In this document: positions 19,224 through 27,626 of the stretch, in pieces
How the letters are laid out: each line of letters opens with the position of its first letter
Position numbering within the stretch: position 1 is the stretch's first letter
Source: Zobellella taiwanensis
GTDB taxonomy: Bacteria > Pseudomonadota > Gammaproteobacteria > Enterobacterales > Aeromonadaceae
Direction: 5' to 3'
DNA length: 64,000 nt
Assembly (NCBI RefSeq): GCF_003012795.1
Contig: NZ_PXYH01000003.1
Span: 124,001 to 188,000, forward strand
The notes under the pieces: model-generated
Seen by the model: only the letters and a program-made list of their open reading frames with translations
Told to the model about the DNA's origin: nothing
Databases searched by the model: none
Position numbers and translations under genes: made by a program

Positions 19224-19337
19224 GGTCGACTGAAGTCGACCCTACGGGCCGGCGCTGTGGGAGGAGGCTGTAGGGTCCATTTCAATGGACCTCCCACCAC
19301 CGGTGCCGGGTTCGGTCGAATAAATTCGACCCTACGG
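19224..19337. repeat. cluster of short palindromic repeats
   Basis: Three related imperfect palindromes lie between the permease gene and its terminator: GTCGACTGAAGTCGACCCTACGG near 19224, GTAGGGTCCATTTCAATGGAC in opposite orientation near 19271, and GTCGAATAAATTCGACCCTACGG near 19315. The CCCTACGG/GTAGGG edge is shared while the hairpin arms vary. This is typical of REP-like intergenic elements. Confidence 0.6.
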
Positions 19338-19360
19338 CTCTCACAGCCCCAGGCGAAAAC

Positions 19361-19389
19361 AAAAAAGCCCCGGAAATCCGGGGCTTTTT
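19361..19389. terminator. bidirectional terminator, copy 1
   Basis: AAAAAAGCCCCGGA-AA-TCCGGGGCTTTTT is a perfect stem with A and T runs on both sides. It serves the permease gene (plus) and the antitoxin gene (minus). An identical copy lies at 20131-20159. Confidence 0.9.
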
Positions 19390-19407
19390 GCGCTTTGGCC
19401 GGTGCTT

Positions 19408-19695
19408 CTACGAAAGGGCGGCAAGCACATGCTTGGGGTCACGCTCAATGGCGCGCAGCAGGGCTTTGGCGGGACCCGTGGGCTCACGCCGCCCCTGCTC
19501 CCAGTTACGCAGCGTGCCCACGTTCACATCGATCAACTTGGCAAAACGCTGCTGAGTCAGGCCGGTATTTTTGCGAATAGCCTTGACCTTGACGGCGTCT
19601 ATTACCACCTCGCGGGAAGGCTGTCGTTCCCCTTTAACAATTTCATCCATCTGGGTCATGCTCTCGACCAGACGGTCAAACAGTGCTTTATCCAT
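19408..19695 (-). CDS. HigA2-like XRE antitoxin
   Basis: A 95-aa antitoxin and DNA-binding repressor. The ATG at 19695 (MDKALFDRLVESMTQMDE) has GGAG 8 bp upstream and matches the usual HigA2/NadS start; a second in-frame ATG lies 15 bp upstream. The N-terminal part should wrap the toxin. The C-terminal helix-turn-helix reads TGLTQQRFAKLIDVNVGTLR, followed by NWEQGRREPTGPAKALL. It overlaps the toxin stop by 8 bp. In this family the toxin gene comes first, as here. Confidence 0.9.
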   Translation of the reverse strand: MDKALFDRLVESMTQMDEIVKGERQPSREVVIDAVKVKAIRKNTGLTQQRFAKLIDVNVGTLRNWEQGRREPTGPAKALLRAIERDPKHVLAALS

Positions 19696-20008
19696 GACTC
19701 CATCCCTCATTGATAGTACGTAGAACCTTCTTCTGCTCAGGCGTTAAATCGTCTTGTATACCTTTCTTGTAGATGAATATCATCCTGATCTGGCTGTCGG
19801 CGCTGAGGTGGTAGTAGATCACCCTTACTCCACCTCGTTTGCCCTTGCCCTGCGCGCTCCAGCGCACCTTTCTGAGTCCGCCTGTATCCTGGATCACCGG
19901 CCCGGCTTGCGGGTTACTGGCCAGGTGTTCCTGCAAGGCACGGTACTCGTCATCAGGGAGCAGCTCCTTCACATCGGCGGTAAAGATCGGGGTTTCGATA
20001 AAAATCAT
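19688..20008 (-). CDS. HigB2-like RelE-superfamily toxin
   Basis: A 106-aa ribosome-dependent mRNA interferase toxin of the RelE/HigB2 type. Family marks are the start IFIETPIFTADVKELLPDDE, the central GGLRKVRWSAQGKGKRGGVR and VIYYHLSADSQIRMIFIYKK, and the C-terminal LTPEQKKVLRTI. It is the first gene of a two-gene leftward module with the antitoxin, with two direct repeats over its start region as a possible operator. Confidence 0.9.
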   Translation of the reverse strand: MIFIETPIFTADVKELLPDDEYRALQEHLASNPQAGPVIQDTGGLRKVRWSAQGKGKRGGVRVIYYHLSADSQIRMIFIYKKGIQDDLTPEQKKVLRTINEGWSHG

Positions 20009-20024
20009 TGGCTACGTCATTGGC
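20005..20024 (-). promoter_or_regulatory. direct repeats at the toxin start, possible HigA operator
   Basis: TCATTGGC occurs twice, at 20005-20012 and 20017-20024 (12 bp apart, about one helical turn), overlapping and just upstream of the toxin ATG. Such autoregulatory sites are usual for XRE antitoxins, but this one rests on position and repetition only. Confidence 0.35.
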
Positions 20025-20130
20025 GTACTTTGATACTAATTGTGTATTTTTCTTCCGCATAACACAAGGCGTGTTTTGCCCAATGGTTGTACGGCTCCTG
20101 TGGGTGCCGTTTTCTCCACACCCGGACAAC

Positions 20131-20159
20131 AAAAAAGCCCCGGAAATCCGGGGCTTTTT
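20131..20159. terminator. terminator-like hairpin, copy 2
   Basis: The 29 bases are identical to 19361-19389, with similar bases just outside. It lies upstream of the toxin-antitoxin module, where no plus-strand gene needs terminating, so it looks like a duplicated or recombined copy. Confidence 0.75.
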
Positions 20160-20199
20160 GTGTGGTGGCTCGTGCCTGCGCTCCGGGTGCGGCCCTGAT

Positions 20200-21025
20200 G
20201 GGGCGCATGGTGTCCGGCCTTGATGGGGCGCGGGCGGCCCGCCCGCAAGGGGGTCATGCCCTGGCTGGGTCAGGGCATCAGGGTTGGCGCTTTGCGCCAA
20301 AGCAGGCGAGCCGCCTGCGCTCCGGTTGGGTCTTGATGGGGCGCATGGTGTCCGGTCTTAATGGGGCGCGGGCGGCCCGCCCGCAAAGGGGTCATGCCGT
20401 GGCGGGGTCAGGGCACCAGGGTTGGCGCTTTGCGCCAATGCAGGCGAGCCGCCTGCGCTCCGGCTGCGGCCTCGATGGGGCGCATGGTGTCCGGTCTTAA
20501 TGGGGCGCGGGCGGCCCGCCCGCAAGGGGGTCATGCCGTGGTGGGGGCAGGACACCAGGTTGGCGCTCTGCGCCAATGCAGGCGAGCCGGGTGCGGCCTC
20601 GATGGGGCGCGGGCGGCCCGCCCGCAAGGGGTCATGCCGTGGCGGGGGCGGGGCAGCAGGTTGGCGCTCTGCGCCAAAGCAGGCGAGCCGCCTGCGCTCC
20701 GGTTGGGTCTTGATGGGGCGCATGGTGCCCGGCCCTGATGGGGCGCGGGCGGCCCGCCCGCAAAGGGGTCATGCCCTGGCGGGGATGGGGCAGCAGGTTG
20801 GCGCTCTGCGCCAATGCAGGCGAGCCGCCTGCGCTCCGGTTGGGTCTTGATGGGGCGCATGGTGTCCGGTCTTGATGGGGCGCGGGCGGCCCGCCCGCAA
20901 GGGGGTCATGCCGTGGCGGGGGCGGGGCAGCAGGTTGGCGCTCTGCGCCAATGCAGGCGAGCCGCCTGCGCTCCGGTTTGGCGCTCCGCTTTGGCATAAG
21001 GAGCGAGCCGCCTGCGCTCCGGGGA
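20200..21025. repeat. tandem array of ~137-bp hairpin-rich units
   Basis: Six units start with a GGGGCGCGGGCGGCCCGCCC box at about 20225, 20362, 20501, 20604, 20739 and 20876. Spacings are 137, 139, 103, 135 and 137 bp; the short interval is an internally deleted unit. Each full unit has three hairpins: GCGGGC/GCCCGC, TTGGCGC/GCGCCAA and GCAGGCG/CGCCTGC. The last is followed by GCTCCGG and a GATGGGGCGCATGGTGTCCG linker. A partial unit follows near 20990. The frames are open by GC bias and contain only repeat translations, so there are no genes here. Confidence 0.85.
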
Positions 21026-21043
21026 GGCAGGCGGCCCTGGAGG

Positions 21044-22444
21044 TTAGAACTCGGCGTTGCGCGGGGTACGGGGGAAGGGGATAACGTCGCGCACGTTACC
21101 CATGCCGGTCACATAGGCCACCAGCCGCTCAAACCCCAGGCCAAAGCCGGCGTGGGGCACGGTGCCGTAGCGGCGCAGATCCCGGTACCACCAGTAATCT
21201 TCCTTGTTCAGGCCCATCTCCTCCAGCCGCTGGTCCAGCACCTCCAGCCGCTCTTCCCGCTGGGAGCCGCCGATGATCTCGCCGATGCCGGGGGCCAGCA
21301 CGTCCATCGCCGCCACGGTTTTGCCGTCGGCGTTGAGGCGCATATAAAAGGCCTTGATGTCCTTGGGATAGTTTTTCACCACCACCGGCGCCTTAAAGTG
21401 CTCCTCGGCCAGGTAGCGCTCGTGCTCGGAAGACAGGTCTATGCCCCATTCCACCGGGAACTCAAAGCTCCGGCCGCTTTCTTGCAAAATACGCACCGCG
21501 TCCGTGTAATCCACCTGGGCGAAGTCGGTGTCCACAAACTCCTGCAGCCGGCGCACCGCGTCCTTGTCGACCCGCTCGGCAAAAAAGGCCATATCGTCCA
21601 TGCGCTCGGCCAGCACCGCCTTGAACACATACTTGAGCATCTGCTCGGCCAGGCGGGCGGCGTCGTCCAGGTCGGCAAAGGCCAGTTCGGGCTCCACCAT
21701 CCAGAACTCGGCCAAATGGCGGCTGGTGTTGGAGTTTTCGGCGCGGAAAGTGGGGCCGAAGGTATAGATTTTGCTAAGGGCGCAGGCGTAGGTTTCGGCG
21801 TTGAGCTGGCCGGACACGGTAAGGAAGGCTTCCTTGCCGAAGAAATCCTCGCCAAAGTCGATGTCGCCCTTGTCGGTGTGCGGCAGGTTGTGCAGATCCA
21901 GGGTAGACACCCGGAACATCTCCCCGGCGCCTTCGCAGTCGGAGGCGGTAACGATGGGGGTAGCGACCCACATATAGCCGTGTTCGTGGAAGAAACGGTG
22001 CAGCGCCTGGGACAGGCAGTTGCGTACCCGGGCCACGGCGCCAATCAGGTTGGTGCGCGGGCGCAGGTGGGCGTATTCGCGCAGGTATTCAATGGAATGG
22101 CGCTTGGCGGCCATGGGGTAGGTATCCGGGTCGTCCACCCAGCCCACCACCCTGACCCCGGTGGCCTGCAGCTCAAAATCCTGGCCCTGGCCCTGGGAGG
22201 CGGTGACGGTGCCGGTCACTTCCACCGAGCAGCCGGTTGTCAGACGCACCACTTCAGACTGATAATTCGCCACTTCGCTGGGCACCACTGCCTGTACCGG
22301 ATTGAAACAGCTGCCGTCGTGTATTGCCAAAAACGAAATGCCCGCCTTGGAATCGCGGCGGGTACGAATCCACCCCTTCACGGTCAGGGTGGTGCCAACG
22401 GGATACTTGCCCGCCAGCACATCGGTAACGGATGCGTGGGTCAT
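21044..22444 (-). CDS. asnS: asparaginyl-tRNA synthetase
   Basis: A class IIb aminoacyl-tRNA synthetase of 466 aa, the length of E. coli AsnS, that charges tRNA-Asn in the cytoplasm. The ATG at 22444 ([20 protein letters not shown]) is chosen over an upstream in-frame ATG for this length and start. The OB-fold anticodon domain has [17 protein letters not shown]. The catalytic domain has motif 2 around [21 protein letters not shown] and motif 3 [15 protein letters not shown]. It ends next to the hairpin-repeat array. Confidence 0.97.
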   Translation of the reverse strand: MTHASVTDVLAGKYPVGTTLTVKGWIRTRRDSKAGISFLAIHDGSCFNPVQAVVPSEVANYQSEVVRLTTGCSVEVTGTVTASQGQGQDFELQATGVRVVGWVDDPDTYPMAAKRHSIEYLREYAHLRPRTNLIGAVARVRNCLSQALHRFFHEHGYMWVATPIVTASDCEGAGEMFRVSTLDLHNLPHTDKGDIDFGEDFFGKEAFLTVSGQLNAETYACALSKIYTFGPTFRAENSNTSRHLAEFWMVEPELAFADLDDAARLAEQMLKYVFKAVLAERMDDMAFFAERVDKDAVRRLQEFVDTDFAQVDYTDAVRILQESGRSFEFPVEWGIDLSSEHERYLAEEHFKAPVVVKNYPKDIKAFYMRLNADGKTVAAMDVLAPGIGEIIGGSQREERLEVLDQRLEEMGLNKEDYWWYRDLRRYGTVPHAGFGLGFERLVAYVTGMGNVRDVIPFPRTPRNAEF

Positions 22445-22563
22445 CTTGGGTCGCTCTCCAGCGTTAAACAAAATCGGCCCGGGGCCGATAGACTCTGTAC
22501 AAGAGGGCTAATGTTACCCGTGTAGTCTCAGGACTCAAGCAAAAGATGGCGAGGAGGTTGGCG

Positions 22564-22908
22564 ATGGCAACAAGGCGCAAGGACTGGCTCGGCAGGCTGC
22601 TGGCCGGGCTCACCATAGGCGGCTGGACCCTCTATGTGCTGCTGCTGATCCTCTTTCACTACGGCCGCCCGGAGCGCCGTTTCGGCTACCTCAGCTACCT
22701 GGAAGTGGAGGTCCGCACCCACTGGCTGACCCTGCCCACCCTGTGGTTCCACCTCGGTATCTGGGGCGCCCTGGGGCTGGCGGTGACCACCTTTACCCTG
22801 GTGCACCTCAAGGGCCGCCGCCACAGCCAGTACCTCAAGGTCTACCTGGTCATGCTGGCCTCGGCCGCCGTGTTCACCCTGCTGCTGTATTACTTCTACC
22901 CCGAATAG
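22564..22908 (+). CDS. small membrane protein, function unknown
   Basis: A 114-aa protein. The ATG at 22564 is chosen because GAGGAGG lies 7 bp upstream; an in-frame ATG 18 bp earlier lacks such a site. Three hydrophobic helices are visible (AGLTIGGWTLYVLLLILF, WFHLGIWGALGLAVTTFTLV and VYLVMLASAAVFTLLLYYF), with the remainder short charged loops. I recognise no named family. It is divergent from asnS. Confidence 0.75.
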   Translation: MATRRKDWLGRLLAGLTIGGWTLYVLLLILFHYGRPERRFGYLSYLEVEVRTHWLTLPTLWFHLGIWGALGLAVTTFTLVHLKGRRHSQYLKVYLVMLASAAVFTLLLYYFYPE

Positions 22909-22976
22909 CCAAAGCCGGGCGGCTTGGGATGACCTTTGGGCCGTAATACACTGGCGCAAAACAGCCGGAGAACAAC

Positions 22977-23366
22977 GTGATTTTGCTAAGTCCACTACAA
23001 AAAGCCCTGGCAACCCTGCATCTGGCGCTTGACCAGCCCAAGGACGAGTTTATCCGCGACGCCGTTATCCTGCGTTTTGAATACAGCTATGAGCTGGCGT
23101 GGAAACTATTGCGCCGCTATCTGGCTGAGGATGTAGGGGCCGAAACCCTGGCCCCCCTGAGTCGCAAGGATCTGTTCCGCCTCGCCGCCGACAAGCGGCT
23201 TATCGTAAGCCCCTTGCCCTGGTTTGATTATCACCATGCCCGCAACATCACTTCCCATACCTATGATGAGGCGGTAGCGGAGCAGGTGTATCAGGTCGCT
23301 GTTGCCTTTTATGACGATGCCATGGCCCTGCTGGCCGAGCTGGAGCGACGCAATGGCACAGATTGA
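22977..23366 (+). CDS. HepT-like toxin (HI0074 family)
   Basis: A 129-aa four-helix-bundle protein of the nucleotidyltransferase-substrate-binding/HEPN class. It carries the HepT RNase motif RX4HXY as R89-NITS-H94-T-Y96, preceded by WFDYHHA. In HepT/MNT systems the HEPN RNase is silenced when its partner attaches AMP to the motif tyrosine. The start is GTG at 22977. It overlaps the partner gene by 14 bp, toxin first as in characterised hepT-mntA pairs. Confidence 0.85.
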   Translation: MILLSPLQKALATLHLALDQPKDEFIRDAVILRFEYSYELAWKLLRRYLAEDVGAETLAPLSRKDLFRLAADKRLIVSPLPWFDYHHARNITSHTYDEAVAEQVYQVAVAFYDDAMALLAELERRNGTD

Positions 23367-23664
23367 TGCAGACGATCTGACCTTGCTGCTCCACTGCCTT
23401 CGGCACACCCTGCCGGTGCAAGAGGGCATTCGTGTTTATGTGTTCGGCTCCCGGGCCACCTACAAGGCTCGCCCTTATTCCGATCTGGATCTGGCACTGG
23501 AACATCCGAGTCACCCCCTGCCGCCCGGCCTCCTGTTTCAGCTTCAATCCGCCCTGAGCGAGTCGGACTTGCCCTACAGGGTGGATGTCATTGACTTGAA
23601 CGCCGTCAGTGATGAATTCAGGCAGGCGATAGCCCCCGATCTTGTCCCGCTGGAACTGAAATAA
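23353..23664 (+). CDS. MNT-domain nucleotidyltransferase antitoxin
   Basis: A 103-aa minimal nucleotidyltransferase. It shows the exact GSX10DXD signature: G32-S33, ten residues, then D44-L-D46 (FGSRATYKARPYSDLDLAL). This is the MntA antitoxin motif that AMPylates HepT. The ATG at 23353 lies inside the toxin gene; a longer open frame upstream reads in toxin sequence and is ignored. Confidence 0.85.
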   Translation: MAQIDADDLTLLLHCLRHTLPVQEGIRVYVFGSRATYKARPYSDLDLALEHPSHPLPPGLLFQLQSALSESDLPYRVDVIDLNAVSDEFRQAIAPDLVPLELK

Positions 23665-23733
23665 CCGGCAGTCCGGCCCGAACGACCGCCAGGGCATATA
23701 CTGAGGCAATAGCCGATGCCGGGAGGGAGACCG

Positions 23734-25050
23734 ATGCTGCGTATAGTGGGGTTATTGTGGGGATTGATGCTGAGCACCGCGGTGCCGGCGAGCGAGCCCC
23801 TTTACTGGCACCGGGGCGACAGCCTGAACGAGGCGGGGCGGGTGCTGCACGATTTGCTGCTGCCCGAGCCCGCCGCCTTTGCCGCCCTGGGCCCGGCCGG
23901 GCGGGACGCCTGGCTAACCCGCGAATGGCGCCGGGTGCTGGCCGGGCGCGAGCGCTTTGCCCAATACACCCTGCCCGCCCACTGGCGCGCCCCGGCCTTT
24001 GAACAGGCCCTGCGCGAGGGCCGCCAGGCCGGCTACCTGGCCGGCCAGGTGCCCGACTACGAAGGCTACCGGCAACTGCACCGGCATTACCGGCAACTGG
24101 GCGAGCGGCCCGAGCCGGCCCCGCTGCCTCCCGGGCCCGAGGTGCGCCCCGGCGAGCGCGACGCCGCCATTCCCGCCCTGCGCCGCCGCCTGGCCGAGCT
24201 GGGCCGCCCGGCCCCGGCGCCCGCCGGCCGGGCCGACGCCCTCGACCCCGCCCTGAGCGCCGAACTGCGCGCCCTGCAACAGGCCGCCGGCCTGCCGGAG
24301 CACGGCCGGCTGGACGCCGCCACCCGCGCCCTGCTGGACCGCCCGCCCGGCGCCCTGCGCGCCGAACTCAGGGCCAACCTGCGCCGCTGGCTGCTGCTGC
24401 CCCCCGCCAGCCGCGACTATGTGCTGGTCAATATTCCCTCCTACCGCCTCACCCTGGTGCGCCAGGGCCGGCCGAGCCTGGCCATGAAGGTAATAGTGGG
24501 CCGCCCCGACTGGCCCACCCCCGAGCTGGCCACCCATATTCACGCGCTCAAGGTCAATCCCGACTGGACCCCCACCGCCAACATAGTGCGTGAAGACTTG
24601 CTGCCCGCCGAGCGCCGCAGCCCGGGCTTTTTGGCCCGCAACGGCTTTTCGGCCCGGCTGGATCAGGGCGAACTGTCGCCGTCCGCCATCGACTGGTCGG
24701 CCCCGCCGCCGGGCGTGCGCCTGGTGCAGGCGCCGGGCCCGGGCAACGCCCTGGGCCGGCTCAAGTTTGAAATGCACAACCGGTTCGACGTTTACCTGCA
24801 CGACACCCCCGACAAAGCCCTGTTTGCCGAGCCGATGCGCGCCCTGAGCCACGGCTGCGTGCGCCTGGCCGAGCCCGCCCGCCTGGCCCGGGGCCTGGGC
24901 TGGCAGCCCGGCGAGGGCCAGGCCACCCGGCTGCTGCCCGCGCCCGAGCGCCTGCCGGTGTATCTGGTGTATTTTACCGCCTGGGTGGAGCAGGGGCGGC
25001 TGGTGTTCGCCCGGGATATTTACCGCAAAAACGAACGGGAAACAGGCTGA
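23734..25050 (+). CDS. L,D-transpeptidase (YcbB/LdtD-like)
   Basis: A periplasmic murein L,D-transpeptidase of 438 aa making 3-3 cross-links. The ATG at 23734 is chosen because GGAGGGAG stands 4-5 bp upstream and a signal peptide follows directly (LRIVGLLWGLMLSTAVPASE). An N-terminal scaffold and a peptidoglycan-binding domain (about 130-215) precede the YkuD catalytic domain. That domain starts at DYVLVNIPSYRLTLVRQG and carries the active site LSHGCVRLAEPARLA with its Cys. E. coli LdtD is longer (615 aa); this form lacks part of the N-terminal region. Confidence 0.9.
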   Translation: MLRIVGLLWGLMLSTAVPASEPLYWHRGDSLNEAGRVLHDLLLPEPAAFAALGPAGRDAWLTREWRRVLAGRERFAQYTLPAHWRAPAFEQALREGRQAGYLAGQVPDYEGYRQLHRHYRQLGERPEPAPLPPGPEVRPGERDAAIPALRRRLAELGRPAPAPAGRADALDPALSAELRALQQAAGLPEHGRLDAATRALLDRPPGALRAELRANLRRWLLLPPASRDYVLVNIPSYRLTLVRQGRPSLAMKVIVGRPDWPTPELATHIHALKVNPDWTPTANIVREDLLPAERRSPGFLARNGFSARLDQGELSPSAIDWSAPPPGVRLVQAPGPGNALGRLKFEMHNRFDVYLHDTPDKALFAEPMRALSHGCVRLAEPARLARGLGWQPGEGQATRLLPAPERLPVYLVYFTAWVEQGRLVFARDIYRKNERETG

Positions 25051-25101
25051 GCCCGGCCCGGCAAGGTGCCCGGCGGCATGTTTGCCGGTGTTATTGCCCC
25101 A

Positions 25102-25125
25102 CCCCGGCCGGCGCCGGGGTTTTTT
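25102..25125 (+). terminator. terminator after the L,D-transpeptidase gene
   Basis: CCCCGGC-CGGC-GCCGGGG followed by TTTTTT, about 50 bp after the stop codon. Confidence 0.85.
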
Positions 25126-25487
25126 ATGGCGGCCATATGGCGCCGGTGATAAGAGTGAATGCTTGAGTCAGTTTTCATTTGGCAACCTTTTATCCCGCTA
25201 TTGGCGGGGTTTTGAGCAATGGTCGAAAAAACAGAAAGGTTGTGCCCCGCCCGGGCGCCAACCCTTCTGAAAAAGTCCGCTTTTTCGCCTTTCTTAAATA
25301 CACGCCGCTGGGCTATAACTAACTACAAGCGATTCAGCTTAAGGCCCGGCACCCGCCGGAACATATAATCGAGCGGAAAGGAGGCGGCGCGACTATATGC
25401 ACAACAGGCACCCCGGGTGCCAGGCAACACCTTAAGAGGTTTCCCGTAACGGAACTGAAAATACAAACATGGATAGAGGGTATTTTT
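25126..25487 (+). promoter_or_regulatory. upstream region of the flp-tad locus
   Basis: No gene is seen. The stretch is clearly AT-richer than its surroundings. A weak hairpin with T run (CCCGC-TATTG-GCGGG-TTTT) lies near 25193-25213. A perfect TATAAT -10 hexamer lies at 25364-25369, about 118 bp upstream of the pilin ATG, but no good -35 is seen 17 bp before it, so an activator may be needed. AGAGGG serves as ribosome site for flp. Confidence 0.4.
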
Positions 25488-25703
25488 ATGAATATTGCAA
25501 AAGAACTGCTTCGCCTGGTTAATGATGAAGAAGGTTTGACTACCGTTGAATATGCAATTGCTGGGGCTCTTGTTGCAGCTGCCGTAGTTACTGCATTTAC
25601 TCAGCTTGGTAATTCTGTAGGTGCTCAGGTTGAACGTTTGTGTGATGCTGCTAGTACTGGTGTTTCTGACGCTAGCGTAACATGTGATAGAACCACACCA
25701 TAA
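25488..25703 (+). CDS. flp: Flp family type IVb pilin
   Basis: A 71-aa prepilin and the major subunit of the Tad pilus. A short leader (MNIAKELLRLVNDEEG) is followed by the processing-site region G-LTTVEYAIAGALVAAAVV, with the Glu and Tyr of the Flp motif, and a short tail with two cysteines. TadV is the expected leader peptidase. The gene is visibly AT-richer than its neighbours. A hairpin terminator directly follows, which would keep pilin mRNA in excess over the assembly genes. Confidence 0.93.
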   Translation: MNIAKELLRLVNDEEGLTTVEYAIAGALVAAAVVTAFTQLGNSVGAQVERLCDAASTGVSDASVTCDRTTP

Positions 25704-25713
25704 TTATGGTTTA

Positions 25714-25746
25714 GGGCGTCTGTTTTTTGACGCCCTTTTTTTATTT
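25714..25746 (+). terminator. attenuating terminator between flp and tadV
   Basis: GGGCGTC-TGTTTTTT-GACGCCC followed by seven or more T, starting 11 bp after the flp stop. Read-through would feed the downstream tad genes. Confidence 0.85.
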
Positions 25747-25761
25747 TTAAATGGTGACGCT

Positions 25762-26280
25762 ATGGAACAGCTACCATTACTCTTATTTTTAATGGCTGCG
25801 GTCTGGATGGACTTGACCAGCCATAAAATCCCCAACTGGCTGACCTTAAGCTTTATTCCCCTGGCGCTGCTGTTTCATTCCTATTTTGGCCAGGGTTTTC
25901 CCTTTGCCCTTACCGGCCTGGTGTATGCCTTTATTGTGCTGTTTCCCTTTTTTATCTTTCGCTTTATGGCCGGCGGCGATATCAAGCTGGGGCTGGCCAT
26001 TGCCACCTTTGTGGGCTGGCAGGTGTTTCTGGAGTCCCTGCTCTATGGCCTGATGCTGGGCCTGCCCCTGGTGCTGGTGCTGGCCTGGCGGCGGGTGGGC
26101 TGGCAGGGCTTTAAAACCACCTTTACCCGCTACGGACTCATACTGGGCACCCGCCGCTACCTGGCGCCGGTGCCCGGCGAAATGGCCGGGCTCAGGGTGC
26201 CCTACGGCCCGGCCCTGGCCCTGGGCGCCGCCCTGGCGGTGGTGCTGAACAAGTACCAGATCTTTACCCTGGTATCCTAG
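25762..26280 (+). CDS. tadV: prepilin peptidase TadV/CpaA
   Basis: An A24-family aspartic membrane peptidase of 172 aa that cleaves the Flp leader. Catalytic aspartates are in VWMDLTSHKIPNWLTL (about residue 18) and the GGD motif FMAGGDIKLGLAIATFVG (about 77). About four to five membrane helices are visible. The methylase domain of PilD is absent, as is normal for TadV. The ATG at 25762 gives the correct topology; the upstream open stretch runs through the terminator. Confidence 0.9.
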   Translation: MEQLPLLLFLMAAVWMDLTSHKIPNWLTLSFIPLALLFHSYFGQGFPFALTGLVYAFIVLFPFFIFRFMAGGDIKLGLAIATFVGWQVFLESLLYGLMLGLPLVLVLAWRRVGWQGFKTTFTRYGLILGTRRYLAPVPGEMAGLRVPYGPALALGAALAVVLNKYQIFTLVS

Positions 26281-26300
26281 CTGTCAGACGAGGTCTTTGA

Positions 26301-26322
26301 CTGACGGCTTACAGCTTACAGC
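26301..26322. repeat. short intergenic repeat related to 42207-42230
   Basis: CTGACGGCTTACAGCTTACA.. resembles CTGACAGCTTATGGTTGACA.. before bioC. Both lie just upstream of ribosome sites in operon gaps. Probably a small dispersed element. Confidence 0.4.
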
Positions 26323-26341
26323 GCAAAAGGAGGTCACAAGG

Positions 26342-27577
26342 ATGTACCTGCCCAAACCCAAAACCCTGGCCGAAACCGGCCTGTCCCGCGAGCTGCTGGG
26401 CCGTTTGCTGCTGCGCCATATCCAGGAAGAAGGCTCCCTGGCCCTGCCCGCCCTGGCCGATCGCCTGTGCCTGCGCGGCAGCATTATCGAACCGCTGCTG
26501 CAGGAGCTGAAAACCCTGCAACTGGTGGAGGTGCGCGCCTCCGGCCGGGTGGACGACGCCATTCGCTACGCCCTGACCCAAAAGGGCCAGGCCGAGGCTC
26601 AGGATATTGCCGCCCGCGACGGCTACCTGGGCCCGGCCCCGGTGCCCCTGGCCGACTACAACCGCCTGGTGCTGAGCCAGTCCCTTGGCGAGCGCGGCAT
26701 CCGCCGAGAGCCCCTGCTCAAGGCGCTCGGCGACATGGTGGTGGACGAAGAGCTGATCAACACCCTGGGCCCCGCGCTCAACTCCCGCCGGCCGCTGCTG
26801 ATTTACGGCCATGCGGGCACCGGCAAAAGCTTTTTGTGCCGCCGCTTCAACCGGATTTTCGACGAGGGCATCGCCCTGCCTTATGCCATTGCGGTGCAGA
26901 ACACCATTATTCCGGTGTTCGACCCCCTTTATCACTGGCGGCTCAATGACGACGACACCGACACCGACGGCCGCTATGTGCGTTGCCGGCGGCCGCTGGT
27001 GATGGTGGGCGGCGAACTCAAGCTGGATATGCTGGAAGTGCATTTCGACCATCAGTCCCGCCAATACAGCCCGCCGCTGCAACTCAAGGCCAATAACGGC
27101 GTGTTTTTAATCGACGACCTGGGCCGCCAGCGTTTTTCTGCCGACGAACTGTTCAACCGCTGGATAGTGCCGATGGAAGAACGGCGCGACTTTTTATCCC
27201 TGCCCAACGGCCTGCACTTTGATATTCCCTTTGAACAGATATTGGTGTTTTCCACCAACCTGGACCCGGAAACCATTGCCGACGAGGCCTTTTTACGCCG
27301 CCTGGGATATAAAATACACCTGCAGGCCATGCCGGAGCCGCTATACCGGAAAATATGGAACATGAACCTGGAACAATACCAATTGGTGGCGGACGACGCC
27401 GCCTTTCGCTTTATGGTGGACGAATTGCACGAAGGCAGCGGCAAACCGCTGATTGCCTGTTACCCCCGGGATATTCTGGGCATAGCCCGGGATATTATGC
27501 ATTTCAGCGGCCGCGCCGGCGAACCCCTTGGCCGGGAAATTTTGCGTCGCGCCTGGAACATGTATTGCGTGCACTGA
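26342..27577 (+). CDS. AAA ATPase with winged-helix N-terminus, in the tad locus
   Basis: A 411-aa protein with AGGAGG upstream of the ATG at 26342. Residues 1-90 look like a winged helix (LPALADRLCLRGSIIEPLL). An AAA+ module follows, with Walker A GHAGTGKS at 156-163, Walker B GVFLIDDLGR at 253-262, and sensor-like FSTNLDPETIADEAFLRRLG. It is not one of the standard Tad components (the secretion ATPase TadA and the MinD-like TadZ are encoded downstream). Its place between tadV and rcpC implies a role in pilus regulation or assembly, as inference. I do not recognise a named gene. Confidence 0.75.
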   Translation: MYLPKPKTLAETGLSRELLGRLLLRHIQEEGSLALPALADRLCLRGSIIEPLLQELKTLQLVEVRASGRVDDAIRYALTQKGQAEAQDIAARDGYLGPAPVPLADYNRLVLSQSLGERGIRREPLLKALGDMVVDEELINTLGPALNSRRPLLIYGHAGTGKSFLCRRFNRIFDEGIALPYAIAVQNTIIPVFDPLYHWRLNDDDTDTDGRYVRCRRPLVMVGGELKLDMLEVHFDHQSRQYSPPLQLKANNGVFLIDDLGRQRFSADELFNRWIVPMEERRDFLSLPNGLHFDIPFEQILVFSTNLDPETIADEAFLRRLGYKIHLQAMPEPLYRKIWNMNLEQYQLVADDAAFRFMVDELHEGSGKPLIACYPRDILGIARDIMHFSGRAGEPLGREILRRAWNMYCVH

Positions 27578-27626
27578 CTATACTCAGGCAAAGGATTAAT
27601 CCAACAGGGAAACCAAGGATACGGTT

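Noticed and set aside
20087-20999. Overlapping open frames in the hairpin array (GARAARPQGG type repeats)
   Set aside because: They are repeat translations in several frames on both strands, with no start signals.
25126-25487. Possible c-di-GMP (GEMM) riboswitch before flp
   Set aside because: The GEMM core sequences were not found; only a weak hairpin and a TATAAT were seen.
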